The notes: generated by a model from the letters alone, not told the origin. Shown: positions 15,295 to 23,445, numbered from the stretch's first letter. The stretch: 32,231 nt of DNA from a bacterium (GCA_030426945.1 JAUHXL010000026.1:1-32231), one strand, 5' to 3'. A program made the numbers and translations.

Positions 15295-16056
15295 TCAGAC
15301 GCGGTGCTCGGGGTTCGCGTAGTCGAACCGGCACCCGGCCTTCCACTTCTCGCGGTCGTTGCCGTGGTTCGGGATGCCGCCTGCGTCCTTCAGGATCCGC
15401 GCGAGGTGCATCAGGTTCCACGTCATGATCGTCGTGTTCCTCTGCGTGAAGTCGTTGTCGAAGCCGGCGCGGCGCCCGTCCTCGAGCGTGTCCCCGTACG
15501 ACGGCCCCGGGCCCGCCTCCCCGATCCAACCGCAATCCGCCTGGGGCGGGATCGTGTAGCCGAGGTGCGACAGCGCGTACCCGATGGTCATCGCCGTGTG
15601 CTTGATGCCGTCCTCGTTTCCGGTGATCACGCAGCCGCCCACCTTGTTGTAGTAGATCGACTGGCCGCGCTCGTTGAGCAGGCCGGACATGCCGTAGAGG
15701 CGCTCGATGAGCACTCGGCACACCGACGACTCCTCGCCCAGCCACAGGGGCGTCCCGATCACGAGGATGTGGGCGGCGTCGATCTTCTCCCAGAGCGCCG
15801 GCCAGTCGTCGCGGTCCCATCCGTGCTCGGTCATGTCCGGATAGACGCCCGGCGGCACCTGGTGCGACAGCATGTGCACGTGCTCGGCGTGGACGCCGTT
15901 GCGGGTCATGATCTCGGCCACGACGTCGAGCAGCGACCGCGTGTGGCTGTCCTCTGGGTTCCGCTTCAGCGAGGTGTTGATGAGCACCGCCTCGAGGTCC
16001 GAGTAGTCGGTGGTGCTCTCCGAGCAGAGCTTCTTCTGGGTTTCGTTCAGGGTCAT
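15295..16056 (-). CDS. flavodoxin-like NAD(P)H-dependent oxidoreductase
   Basis: A 253-residue protein of the FMN-dependent NADPH-reductase/flavodoxin fold. The first strand and phosphate loop are LEAVLINTSLKRNPEDSHT (residues 22-40), the second FMN-contact block is ILVIGTPLWLGEESSVCRVLIERL, and GGCVITGNEDGIKHTAMTI is the third. Proteins of this kind reduce quinones, azo compounds or metals using FMN; the substrate is unknown here. The N-terminus is polar with no export signal, so it is cytosolic. The ATG at 16056 has GGAG six bases upstream. It stands alone between the convergent barrel gene and the phospholipase-like gene, and has no GTAAC element. Confidence 0.8.
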   Translation of the reverse strand: MTLNETQKKLCSESTTDYSDLEAVLINTSLKRNPEDSHTRSLLDVVAEIMTRNGVHAEHVHMLSHQVPPGVYPDMTEHGWDRDDWPALWEKIDAAHILVIGTPLWLGEESSVCRVLIERLYGMSGLLNERGQSIYYNKVGGCVITGNEDGIKHTAMTIGYALSHLGYTIPPQADCGWIGEAGPGPSYGDTLEDGRRAGFDNDFTQRNTTIMTWNLMHLARILKDAGGIPNHGNDREKWKAGCRFDYANPEHRV

Positions 16057-16120
16057 CAGGTTCTCCGGTGCCTGGTGGTGTCGGGGCAGGGCGCGCCCCG
16101 GTCGTGGTTCGCCATCACCA

Positions 16121-17269
16121 TCACCTTCGCCTCGCGCGCTGGAGGCGTCGGCCGAGCGCGCCGAGCAGCAGCAGCCCCGCTAGCAGGGCCGGTGTGTCGC
16201 CCCCGTCGCGTCCCGGGCTCGCCGCGCAGATCCAGATCGAGATGGGCTCGGTCTGCCCGCTCAGGGCGGGCTTCAGCCAGGCCGAGCCGCAGTAGCCGTC
16301 GTCCCGGCTGCACCCGGTCCGCAGCGCGAAGACCGGGTCGAGGGCGCGCGCGAGGGTCGCCTCGGCGTCGGGCGACGGGCCCGCCAGCCTTCGCCCCGCT
16401 GCGGCCAGCACCGCGGCGGTGGCGCGGCGGGCGGCGTCCATGCGCAGGCGGTCGAAGTCGTCGTTGGGATCACAGCGATCCAGCCGGTCCGAGTGGGGCA
16501 GGCCGTCGCGAGACTCGCGGTCACGGTCGAGCACCGCGTCCACGAAGTTGAGCACCGTGACGACGCGCAGATCGTCGTCGCGCAGCGTGTGGGTGTAGGC
16601 GTCCTGGACGGCGTGCGCGGCCTCGCCGAGCCGGACGGCCGGACCCAGCGCGCGGACGGCGACATCGCCATACAGGGCGAACGACCAACGCTCGCGCGCG
16701 AAGGCCTCGCCGCGGCGCCAACGCTCGGTCGCCTCGTCGATGCGTCGCTCCACGGCCTCGCGGGCGTTGGCGACCGCGGCGCGGACGCCGTCGGTGCCAT
16801 CGTCGGTCGAGCGGCGCAGCGCGTGGTTCCCCTGCCGCCCATCGTCGATGTGCCGCACGCGAAGCTCGTTGAGCTTCACGATGGCGAAGCCGCCGGTGTC
16901 GGGCCCGCGGACGCCGAGCACGAGGGCCGCCACCACGGCCCGCCGGTGGGGATCCTCGATGTGACCGAGGCCGTAGCGGCGGCTCAAGTCGGCCACGAAG
17001 GCGCGGCTGGCGTCGTCACCGGGCAGGCCGGCGTCGCGCGCCCGCTCGGTCAGCAGCGCCAGCAGAGGCTCGAGATCGGCGTCGTCTGCGGCGCTCCACG
17101 GCGGCGGCAGCACATCGAGCGCGCCGAGCAGGATGCGCTCGTGACACGGCTCGCTGGCCGGCGTGCCGATATGGAAGGCGCTCGCCAGGGTCGGGGTGCA
17201 GGCCAGCGCGGCCGCCAGGAGCAGGGCGAGGCGCGATCGCCGAGATGGACCTCGCGACAGCGTCGTCAT
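16121..17269 (-). CDS. phospholipase-C-like exported protein with MYXO-CTERM-like tail
   Basis: A 382-residue protein with a signal peptide (LALLLAAALACTPTLASA). An all-helical body carries AAHAVQDAYTHT, where His219-x3-Asp223-x3-His227 resembles the zinc-binding helix of zinc-dependent phospholipase C/S1-P1 nuclease folds; other His residues (for example His33 and His43 near the mature N-terminus) could complete a metal site. The C-terminus has Cys348, a hydrophobic helix at 359-372 and an Arg cluster (RRLQRARRR), a sorting-tail layout like MYXO-CTERM. ATG at 17269 overlaps the stop of the upstream barrel gene (ATGA). It is the last gene of a run that begins with a phosphate transporter. The enzyme assignment is tentative. 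Confidence 0.6.
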   Translation of the reverse strand: MTTLSRGPSRRSRLALLLAAALACTPTLASAFHIGTPASEPCHERILLGALDVLPPPWSAADDADLEPLLALLTERARDAGLPGDDASRAFVADLSRRYGLGHIEDPHRRAVVAALVLGVRGPDTGGFAIVKLNELRVRHIDDGRQGNHALRRSTDDGTDGVRAAVANAREAVERRIDEATERWRRGEAFARERWSFALYGDVAVRALGPAVRLGEAAHAVQDAYTHTLRDDDLRVVTVLNFVDAVLDRDRESRDGLPHSDRLDRCDPNDDFDRLRMDAARRATAAVLAAAGRRLAGPSPDAEATLARALDPVFALRTGCSRDDGYCGSAWLKPALSGQTEPISIWICAASPGRDGGDTPALLAGLLLLGALGRRLQRARRR

Positions 17270-17883
17270 GGGGCCGACCACTCCAGGCTGAGCACGGTGG
17301 TGTACGAGAAGACGACCAGCGGCAGCCCCTGCGTCACGGGCGCGACCACGTCGAAGGCGAGCGGCGCCAGCTCGATGGCGAAGTCTTCGCCGCAGCCCCA
17401 GCGCAGGCTGCCCGGCCGGAAGTCGACGAACCATCCGGTCTCGCCCGCCTCGTCGATAAGGGTGTCGTCGAGCAGGACGCTCGCGCCCGCCGCGAGGGAG
17501 CTGCGCACGTGTCCGAGGAACTGGAGCAGCTCGACGCCCACCCCGACGTTCAGCAGATGCAGGCGGTCGGTGTCGATGGTGAAGTCCACGGTCTGGTCGT
17601 ACTCGACGACGCCGAAGACGCCCAAGCGACCGAAGCGATAGCCGCCGCTGACCGCCGGGCTGAAGCGGCCGATCACGACGTCCCGGCGGGCGTCGTAGAC
17701 GGCCGCGGCGAGGCCGGCCTGCAGCCACCAACGCTCGGCGCGCACCACCGAGTCGAGCAGGATCAGGTCGCCGCGCTGATCGGTGTAGGGCCGGGGCGCG
17801 ATGTCCTGCGCGTGCGCTGAGGCCACCGGCAGCGCGCACGCCACCAGCAGCGCCGCGCCTCGTACCTCAGCGAGCCGGCGCAT
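17266..17883 (-). CDS. outer-membrane protein, function unknown
   Basis: A 205-residue protein with a signal peptide (GAALLVACALPVASAHAQ) and about eight to ten amphipathic strands, ending in a strand (LVVFSYTTVLSLEWSAP) compatible with a small barrel. No family was recognised. Its start overlaps the end of the redoxin gene upstream by 17 bases, and its stop overlaps the start of the phospholipase-like gene, so the three are very likely co-transcribed. Context suggests an envelope role beside a phosphate transporter and a thiol protein. Confidence 0.65.
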   Translation of the reverse strand: MRRLAEVRGAALLVACALPVASAHAQDIAPRPYTDQRGDLILLDSVVRAERWWLQAGLAAAVYDARRDVVIGRFSPAVSGGYRFGRLGVFGVVEYDQTVDFTIDTDRLHLLNVGVGVELLQFLGHVRSSLAAGASVLLDDTLIDEAGETGWFVDFRPGSLRWGCGEDFAIELAPLAFDVVAPVTQGLPLVVFSYTTVLSLEWSAP

Positions 17884-18505
17884 AGGCCCGCGCCACGGTC
17901 AGGAGCACCTCGGCGCTCAAACGCACCCGGTGGTCGATGTTGGCGTACTGGTAGACGATGGCCCCGCTCGGGTGCACCACGAAGACCGCCGGGACTGGCA
18001 GCAGGGCGGGGGCGTCCTTCGCGCGCCCCGCCTGCCAGGCCGCGAGGGCGGTGTCGCTCCCGAAGTCCTCGGCCCGCGGACGGTACGCCAGCCCGAAGGC
18101 CGCGGCGGCCTGGCCGGTGGCGTCCGACAGGACGGTGTACTCGAGCTTCAGATCAGCGATGGTGGAGCGGATGCGATCCGGCGTCTCGCCCGAGACCACC
18201 ACCAGCCGATAGCCGCTCGCCTCGAGGGGCGCCATCACGTGGCGCAGCTGCTCCATCTGCAGCGAGCAGAACGGGCACCAGCCGCCGCGGACGAAGACGA
18301 GGATGGTCGGCTGCGCCGTGACGAGGCGCGCGAGGTCGACCGGCGCGCCGCCGAGATCCGTGACCGAGGCGGCGGGTACGCGCTGCCCGACCTTGAGGGG
18401 GCAGATCGCAGCCGGGCTGGGCGCGGCGCCGGGCGCGGCCCGCGCGGTCGGCGCGAGCGTCAGGCACAGGGCCAGCGCGGTGAGCGTCATCGCGGGTCGG
18501 GACAT
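17867..18505 (-). CDS. exported redoxin (AhpC/TSA-like), WCPFC motif
   Basis: A 212-residue thioredoxin-fold protein of the peroxiredoxin-like redoxin family. The signal peptide is residues 1-24 (TALALCLTLAPTARA). The strand-loop TILVFVRGGWCPFC places Cys77 and Cys80 as a CxxC at the start of the helix, followed by the usual VVVSGETPDRI and a late VPAVFVVHPSGAIVY strand. The second Cys in the motif is a thioredoxin-like trait; atypical 2-Cys or disulfide-reductase activity in the periplasm is likely. ATG at 18505 is preceded by GGAG and begins the signal; the upstream frame is longer but has no other site. It starts 66 bases after the end of the PiT transporter gene. Confidence 0.85.
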   Translation of the reverse strand: MSRPAMTLTALALCLTLAPTARAAPGAAPSPAAICPLKVGQRVPAASVTDLGGAPVDLARLVTAQPTILVFVRGGWCPFCSLQMEQLRHVMAPLEASGYRLVVVSGETPDRIRSTIADLKLEYTVLSDATGQAAAAFGLAYRPRAEDFGSDTALAAWQAGRAKDAPALLPVPAVFVVHPSGAIVYQYANIDHRVRLSAEVLLTVARAYAPAR

Positions 18506-18570
18506 CGTGCGGTCTCCACCGGTGTCACTTGGGCCGGGCCGGTCGGGGTGGACGGGTGGGACGACGCTGG

Positions 18571-19692
18571 TCATGCGAGGGCAGCGAGGAGCGCGACCGT
18601 GGCGGCAGCGCAGGCGGCGGCGAGGGGCAGCGTCGCGACCCACGCCATCAGGATGCCGCCGACGACCCGAGTGTTCGTCTTGCCACCGGTCAAGCCGATG
18701 CCGAAGAGGGCGCCGGTCGAGACGTGGGTGGTCGAGACCGGCGAGCCGAGCAGCGACGCGCCGATCACGAGCCCGCTGCTGACGACGTTGGCGGTCAGGC
18801 CCTGGCCGTGGTTCAGCGTCGTGATGCGATGCCCGAGCGTCTCGGCGAGGCGCCGGGCGTGCAGATGGCCGCCGACCGCCATCAAGGTCGCCACCGCCAA
18901 CAGACTCACCCGCGGATCCACGGCGAGCACCTGGGCGGCGACGAGCAGCGCCAGCACCTTGGGGGTGTCGTTGAGGCCGCGGGCGAAGCCCAGGGCGAAG
19001 GCCGAAGCGGTGTGCGCGATGTCCACCAGCCGCTGCGCCGGCAGGCCGCCGAGCGATCCCCGATAGCGACGGTCACAGCGCTCGAGATCCTCGGCCGTCA
19101 GCCTGGCCCCCGTCCGCTGGAGCACCAGCGCACCGTCGGCATCCACCGTGACCGCCTCGACGCGATCCTCGAAGCGCAGGACGGTCGCGGCGCTCCAGCC
19201 GAGCTGCAGGCGAGCCCACCGAGCCGCGCGATAGAGCAGCGCGGCGGCGGCCACGGCCATGAGCGGGCTCAGCAGCAGCGGAGCGAAGTAGCGCGATCCG
19301 AGCGCGGACCACGCGACCCCTCCGGGCGCCAAGGCGGCCCCGGCCCCGACCAGGCCCCCGATCAGCGCGTGGGTGGTCGAGACGGGCAGCCCCGCGCGGG
19401 TCGCGATCAGCACCGTCGCGGCGGCGCCCACGCCCACCGCGACGAGGAAGCGCGGGTCGGCCACCACAAAGGCGGGCACCAGGCCCTTGCCGCTGAAGGC
19501 ACGCAGGAGGGCGCCCGCCAGCAGCACCGACGCGAGCGAGCCGGCGAGCTGCGCCACCAGCGCCAAGCGGCGGGCCGCGTCGTAGCCGAGCGTGCCCGAT
19601 CCGTACAACGTCGCGACGGGCTTGAAGTTGTCGTTGGCCCCGTTGGCGTAGGCCAACAGACCGGCGGAGAGGATCAGGAGCAGGGGCAGCAT
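18571..19692 (-). CDS. PiT-family inorganic phosphate transporter
   Basis: A 373-residue integral membrane protein with about ten hydrophobic segments. It has the duplicated PiT/PHO4 signature: ANGANDNFKPVATLYG at 16-31 and FARGLNDTPKV in the second half, each with a matching VSTTH segment (VSTTHALIGG and VSTTHVSTGALFG). PiT proteins import metal-phosphate complexes by proton symport. A central hydrophilic loop (about 175-225) separates the two halves. No PhoU-like partner gene is adjacent. ATG at 19692; the ribosome site (AAAAGGTG) is weak and distant. Together with the three downstream genes it could form a phosphate-scavenging unit with a phospholipase-like enzyme. Confidence 0.92.
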   Translation of the reverse strand: MLPLLLILSAGLLAYANGANDNFKPVATLYGSGTLGYDAARRLALVAQLAGSLASVLLAGALLRAFSGKGLVPAFVVADPRFLVAVGVGAAATVLIATRAGLPVSTTHALIGGLVGAGAALAPGGVAWSALGSRYFAPLLLSPLMAVAAAALLYRAARWARLQLGWSAATVLRFEDRVEAVTVDADGALVLQRTGARLTAEDLERCDRRYRGSLGGLPAQRLVDIAHTASAFALGFARGLNDTPKVLALLVAAQVLAVDPRVSLLAVATLMAVGGHLHARRLAETLGHRITTLNHGQGLTANVVSSGLVIGASLLGSPVSTTHVSTGALFGIGLTGGKTNTRVVGGILMAWVATLPLAAACAAATVALLAALA

Positions 19693-19766
19693 CGAGCGGG
19701 AACACCTTTTCGGGGGCCGCTCGGCGAGGGACGGGGCGAGCGGTCAGCGTGGCTCGGGTATAGGCC

Positions 19767-20492
19767 TCAGCGGGCCAGGATGGGGCGCAAGGCGTCAAGT
19801 ACCTGCTCGACCGTGGGACGCGTCTTGTAGTCCGTGTCCGCATGGGCCCAGCGGACCTTGCCCTCGCCATCGACCAGGAACATGGACGGAATCGCGATCT
19901 TGTGGTGGGTCTGACCCGACGCCGCCTCGATGTCGATGCCGAAGCCCTTCAGCTTCGCCGCCTCTGCCGCCCCGACCTGATGCACGACGCGCCACGCGGC
20001 GTGCACCGCCGCCTCGGGGTCGCTGAGCACGGGGAACGGGATCTCCCAGGCGGCGCGGGTCACGGCCTCCTTGTCCGGGCGGTCGACGCTCACCGCGACG
20101 ACCTGCACCCCCAGCTTCGCGAAGTCGGCGGCGTGCGTGCTCAGCTTGCGGATCTGGAAATTGCAGTAGGGGCACCAGCCGCCGCGGTAGAAGACGACCA
20201 GCGTGGGTCCCTTCGCGAGCAGGGCCGCCAGGGTGACGCGCTTGCCGTCGGGATCGGGCAGATCGATGGGCGGCGCGGGCTGGCCGACCTCGACGCCGAC
20301 CCCCGGTGGCAGGGTGCCGAGGCCCGCCGGGGCGGGGGCGGCGGTCGGCTTCGCCATCGGCTTCGCGGTCGGTTTCGCGGTCGGTTTCGCGGTCGGTTTC
20401 GCGGTCGGTTCTGGCGCTGGCGAGTCCTGGGCCGAGGCGAAGGACGCCGCGCTGCACGCGAGGCCAACAAGGACGCCGAGAATGGGACGCAT
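19767..20492 (-). CDS. exported redoxin with Lys-Pro-Thr-Ala linker, WCPYC motif
   Basis: A 241-residue protein. Residues 1-21 are a signal peptide ending ASFASA; residues 29-51 are PTAK repeats forming a flexible linker; the remainder is a redoxin/peroxiredoxin-like domain with TLVVFYRGGWCPYC (Cys107, Cys110), VVAVSVDRPD and IPSMFLVDGEGKVRW. Close to the 17867 redoxin in design but with a separate promoter. ATG at 20492 follows AGGAGG with a five-base spacer; a GTG at 20498 would lie inside that site. A GTAAC-N16-CGTA element lies just upstream. Likely a periplasmic thiol peroxidase or disulfide reductase. Confidence 0.87.
   Translation of the reverse strand: MRPILGVLVGLACSAASFASAQDSPAPEPTAKPTAKPTAKPTAKPMAKPTAAPAPAGLGTLPPGVGVEVGQPAPPIDLPDPDGKRVTLAALLAKGPTLVVFYRGGWCPYCNFQIRKLSTHAADFAKLGVQVVAVSVDRPDKEAVTRAAWEIPFPVLSDPEAAVHAAWRVVHQVGAAEAAKLKGFGIDIEAASGQTHHKIAIPSMFLVDGEGKVRWAHADTDYKTRPTVEQVLDALRPILAR
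20340..20408 (-). repeat. 12-bp tandem repeat coding for PTAK linker
   Basis: About five to six near-identical 12-bp units (plus-strand form near GGTCGGTTTCGC) inside the redoxin gene. They encode a Pro/Lys-rich spacer between signal peptide and catalytic domain. Confidence 0.85.
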
Positions 20493-20512
20493 GGGCACCT
20501 CCTGGGCCGCGG

Positions 20513-20537
20513 TACGCGGGCGCGGGTGTTTCGTTAC
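20513..20537 (-). promoter_or_regulatory. GTAAC-N16-CGTA promoter element, redoxin 2
   Basis: Minus strand: GTAAC (20537-20533), 16 bases, CGTA (20516-20513), 21 bases before the ATG at 20492. The -35-like block overlaps the TAA stop of the radical SAM gene (20536-20534). Confidence 0.6.
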
Positions 20538-21925
20538 GGGCGCGCTCGTCGGCCCACGCTGTCTCGGTCAGCGGCCCCCAGCAGCGTCGGCTCGGCCACC
20601 TGGACGAGGCGGGCGCGCGTGGCGACGTTCAGGTCGCGCCGCAGGCCGGTCGCGTTGACCTCGCACATCGGCACCATCTGTCCTTCGACGGGGACGCGGA
20701 AGGCGCAGGCGGCGAGCCGGGCGCGGCCCTCGGTGGTGTCGAGCTGGTCCGGGCTCATGAAGCTGTGCACGACGACGGCGAAGGGGCGCACCCACCACGG
20801 CGCGCCGGCCGCGGCGGCGCGGGCGAACGCGGGCAGCCACGCGCGCTCGCCGACGAGGCGGCTCGCGGCGAACAGCGGCCACTGCCACGTATAGCGGGGA
20901 GAGCGGGCGAACAGCCGCAGCACGCGGCCCACCGCCTCGGGCGGCGTGGCGTCGTCGAGGCTGAAGCCGGGGAACGCACCGCCCATGAGCTGGCGGAAGA
21001 ACCAGCGGTCGAGCGCGCGCTGGTCGCGCCTCACCTCGACCACCTCGAACCGGTCGCCGAAGCGGACCACCCACATCAGCGTGATGCGGCTGCAGCGCGG
21101 GTGGCCGAAGCTGAACGTGGTGGGGCTGACGCGTCGGCCGAGCCCCTCGCAGATGCGATCGTGCAGCCGGTCGGTGTTCCCCTCGCGCGCCACGCGGGTC
21201 CGGCCGACGGCGGCCGTGGGGTTCAAGCCGAGCATGCGAAAGGCGTCCGCGTTGCGCGCCATCCACCGCACGACGTCGGGGATCTGGTCCAGGTTGTCGG
21301 CGGTCACCGTCACGGTCGAGGCCGCGTGAAGCGGCCGCCCCGTCGCGCGGCGGGCGTCGCGGATCAGCGTGGCGAAGCGCTCGCGGAGCGGCTCGAGATC
21401 GGCTTCACGCGCCGTCGTCGGCTGCCCGATGCGTCCACGCTGGGTGGTGTCGACGTGGATCGACACCTTCATCAGCCCTGCCTCCAGCATCAGCCGGTGC
21501 AGGTACGCGGGATCGCGGTCGAAGGTCTGGCCGTGCGTCATCACCATGGGGTCGAGGCCCAGATTCCGCGCGTAGCGGATGATCCGAACGAGGTCGTCGG
21601 GCGGCAGGAGCGTCACCTCACCGGCGGTGATCTGCACGTTGCCGCCCGGGCCCGCCGTGGTGCGGATGGCGTCGAGCTGGGCCTTCACCTCGGCGAAGGG
21701 CAGGGGCGGCGTCTGGTTGGCGGTCTGGGCGAGATAGCAGGCGGTGCAGGAGAAGTCGCAGCGCTCGTGCACCTGGTGGGTGGCGAAGCAGCCGGGGCTG
21801 ACGCGGCCGAGCCACTGCTCCGGTGTCCGCAGCGCCGGTTGCAGATCCCGCCACACCCGGGCGCGGGCCCCGACGGCCTCCGCGGTGTCGTCGTACCGGA
21901 GCCCCTGAACGAAGGACCGTAACAT
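20534..21925 (-). CDS. radical SAM protein, substrate unknown
   Basis: A 463-residue radical SAM enzyme. Cys56, Cys60 and Cys63 form the CxxxCxxC cluster site (CDFSCTACYLA), followed by blocks expected of the TIM barrel: VQITAGEVTLLPPDDL (SAM Gly-rich position), MVMTHGQTF, MKVSIHVDTTQRGR. A C-terminal region of about 150 residues contains further Cys residues (AACAFRVP, VPMCEVN) but I cannot assign a second cluster. It is not the arsenosugar enzyme ArsS by size or motif context. ATG at 21925 has GGAGG six to seven bases upstream. The gene is divergent from a flavoprotein gene and both have a GTAAC-type element in the 58-base gap. Confidence 0.85.
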   Translation of the reverse strand: MLRSFVQGLRYDDTAEAVGARARVWRDLQPALRTPEQWLGRVSPGCFATHQVHERCDFSCTACYLAQTANQTPPLPFAEVKAQLDAIRTTAGPGGNVQITAGEVTLLPPDDLVRIIRYARNLGLDPMVMTHGQTFDRDPAYLHRLMLEAGLMKVSIHVDTTQRGRIGQPTTAREADLEPLRERFATLIRDARRATGRPLHAASTVTVTADNLDQIPDVVRWMARNADAFRMLGLNPTAAVGRTRVAREGNTDRLHDRICEGLGRRVSPTTFSFGHPRCSRITLMWVVRFGDRFEVVEVRRDQRALDRWFFRQLMGGAFPGFSLDDATPPEAVGRVLRLFARSPRYTWQWPLFAASRLVGERAWLPAFARAAAAGAPWWVRPFAVVVHSFMSPDQLDTTEGRARLAACAFRVPVEGQMVPMCEVNATGLRRDLNVATRARLVQVAEPTLLGAADRDSVGRRARP

Positions 21926-21945
21926 GGACCACCTCCCGGCGACGG

Positions 21946-21970
21946 TACGGGTAACAGTGGACGGCGTTAC
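21946..21970 (-). promoter_or_regulatory. GTAAC-N16-CGTA promoter element, radical SAM gene
   Basis: Minus strand: GTAAC (21970-21966), 16 bases, CGTA (21949-21946), followed by a leader with GGAGG and the ATG at 21925. It interleaves with the plus-strand element at 21951-21974. Confidence 0.6.
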
Positions 21971-21974
21971 CGTA
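21951..21974 (+). promoter_or_regulatory. GTAAC-N15-CGTA promoter element, flavoprotein gene
   Basis: GTAAC (21951-21955), 15 bases, CGTA (21971-21974). The flavoprotein ATG at 21984 is only 10 bases downstream of the -10-like block, so the transcript is probably leaderless or nearly so. Confidence 0.55.
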
Positions 21975-21983
21975 TTCACGGCC

Positions 21984-23438
21984 ATGGACATCCTCACTGC
22001 ACGAACCCGCCCGCCGGGCTGGTCGCCGCCCGCTTCGCACGACCGCTACGATCTGCTCGTGATCGGAGGCGGCAGCGCCGGCCTCGTCGCGGCCTACGGT
22101 GCGCGGCTGTTCGGGGCGCGCGTCGCGCTCGTCGAGCGTCATCGCCTGGGCGGCGACTGCCTGCACACGGGCTGCGTACCTTCCAAGGCGCTGCTCCGCG
22201 CGGCGCGGGCCGCGGCCGAGGCGCGCTGTCTGGGTGACTTCGGGCTGGCCGGTGAGGTCCGGGTCGACTTCTCGGCGGTCATGGCGCACTTGCGCGCCGT
22301 CCAGGCGGAGGTCGCCGCGCACGACTCGGCCGCCGCGCTGGCGGCGCAGGGCGTCCACGTCTTCTTCGGTGACGGCCACTTCGTCGGCCCCGACGCCTTC
22401 CGCGTCGGCTCGGTCACCCTGCGCTTTCGCCGCGCCTGCCTGGCCACGGGATCGGCGCCGGCCGTGCCCGACCTGGCCGGGGCAGACGCCGCGCTGACGA
22501 CCGACACCGTCTGGCAGATGGAGGCGCTCCCTCGGCGGCTCGCGGTGATCGGCGGTGGCCCCGTCGGATGCGAGCTGGCGCAGGCCTTCGCGCGACTGGG
22601 CGCCGAGGTCCAGCTCTATCAGCGGGCTCCTCGGCTGCTGCCGCGTGAGGATGCCGAGGCCGCCGAGCAGGTGCGCGCGGCCTTGGTGGCGGACGGCGTC
22701 GGGGTGCACCTGGGCGTCGACGCCACGTCGTTGCGGGACGGCGTCCGGCTGGGAGGCGACGCCCCACGACCGGCCGACGCGATCCTGGTGGCGACCGGGC
22801 GTCGCCCCCACCTCACCGGTCTCTGCCTCGACGCGGCCGGCGTGGAGCACGGACCCGAGGGCGTCCGGGTCGACCGGCACCTGCGCACCACCGCGCCCCG
22901 GATCTACGCGGCCGGGGACGTGGCGGCCGGCCAGCCCCGCTTCACCCACGCGGCGGACGCGCACGCACGGGTGGTGCTGGCCAACGCGCTCTTCTACGGG
23001 CGGCGCCGGGTCGACCGGCTGCTCGTGCCCCACTGCACCTACACCGATCCTGAGGTCGCCCACGTCGGCCTCACCGCGGATCAGGCCGCGGCGCGGGGCG
23101 CGGACGTCGAGACGCTGACCCGCCCCCTGCACACCAACGACCGCGCGGTGCTCGACGGGGCGTCGGCTGGCTTCGCGCGGGTCCACCTGCGCGCCGGGAC
23201 GCAGCAGATCCTCGGCGCGACGCTGGTGGGCGCGCACGCCGGCGAGATCATCGGAGAGGTCGCGCTGGCCATGCGCGGCGGGCGTGGGCTCGGCGCGCTC
23301 CGGCGCACGATCCACCCCTATCCGACCCAGGCAGGCGTGCTCTCCCGGCTGGGCGACGACGCCTACGCGCGGTCGCTGCGCCCGTGGCTGAAGCGCACCC
23401 TCGGCGTCTGGCTCGAGTTCGCCCGGCGCTGGTTGTGA
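21984..23438 (+). CDS. FAD/NAD(P) disulfide oxidoreductase, MerA/Lpd-like
   Basis: A 484-residue flavoprotein of the pyridine nucleotide-disulfide reductase class. FAD site VIGGGSAGLVAA at 26-37; redox disulfide Cys59/Cys64 in LGGDCLHTGCVPSKAL; NAD(P) site LAVIGGGPVGCELA near 190; FAD-end motif YAAGDV; dimerisation domain from about 345. The C-terminal block reads TIHPYPTQAG, keeping the His of the usual HP-T-x-x-E motif but lacking the Glu at the expected place. There is no C-terminal Cys pair, so it is not a standard mercuric reductase. No ribosome site precedes the ATG at 21984, consistent with a leaderless start just after a GTAAC-type promoter. Likely reduces a disulfide or metal partner, perhaps the redoxin encoded next. 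Confidence 0.88.
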   Translation: MDILTARTRPPGWSPPASHDRYDLLVIGGGSAGLVAAYGARLFGARVALVERHRLGGDCLHTGCVPSKALLRAARAAAEARCLGDFGLAGEVRVDFSAVMAHLRAVQAEVAAHDSAAALAAQGVHVFFGDGHFVGPDAFRVGSVTLRFRRACLATGSAPAVPDLAGADAALTTDTVWQMEALPRRLAVIGGGPVGCELAQAFARLGAEVQLYQRAPRLLPREDAEAAEQVRAALVADGVGVHLGVDATSLRDGVRLGGDAPRPADAILVATGRRPHLTGLCLDAAGVEHGPEGVRVDRHLRTTAPRIYAAGDVAAGQPRFTHAADAHARVVLANALFYGRRRVDRLLVPHCTYTDPEVAHVGLTADQAAARGADVETLTRPLHTNDRAVLDGASAGFARVHLRAGTQQILGATLVGAHAGEIIGEVALAMRGGRGLGALRRTIHPYPTQAGVLSRLGDDAYARSLRPWLKRTLGVWLEFARRWL

Positions 23439-23445
23439 GGCGAGC

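Noticed and set aside
20534-21925. Arsenosugar enzyme ArsS
   Set aside because: The chain is much longer than I recall for ArsS and lacks its C-terminal DUF3641 pattern; no arsenic methyltransferase gene is nearby.
21919-21943. GTAAC-N16-CGAC on the plus strand at the radical SAM start codon
   Set aside because: The GTAAC is the complement of the radical SAM start codons and the second block is a mismatch; the better-placed element at 21951-21974 explains the flavoprotein promoter.
21984-23438. Standard mercuric reductase MerA
   Set aside because: There is no N-terminal HMA domain and no C-terminal Cys pair, and the His-Glu motif is altered.
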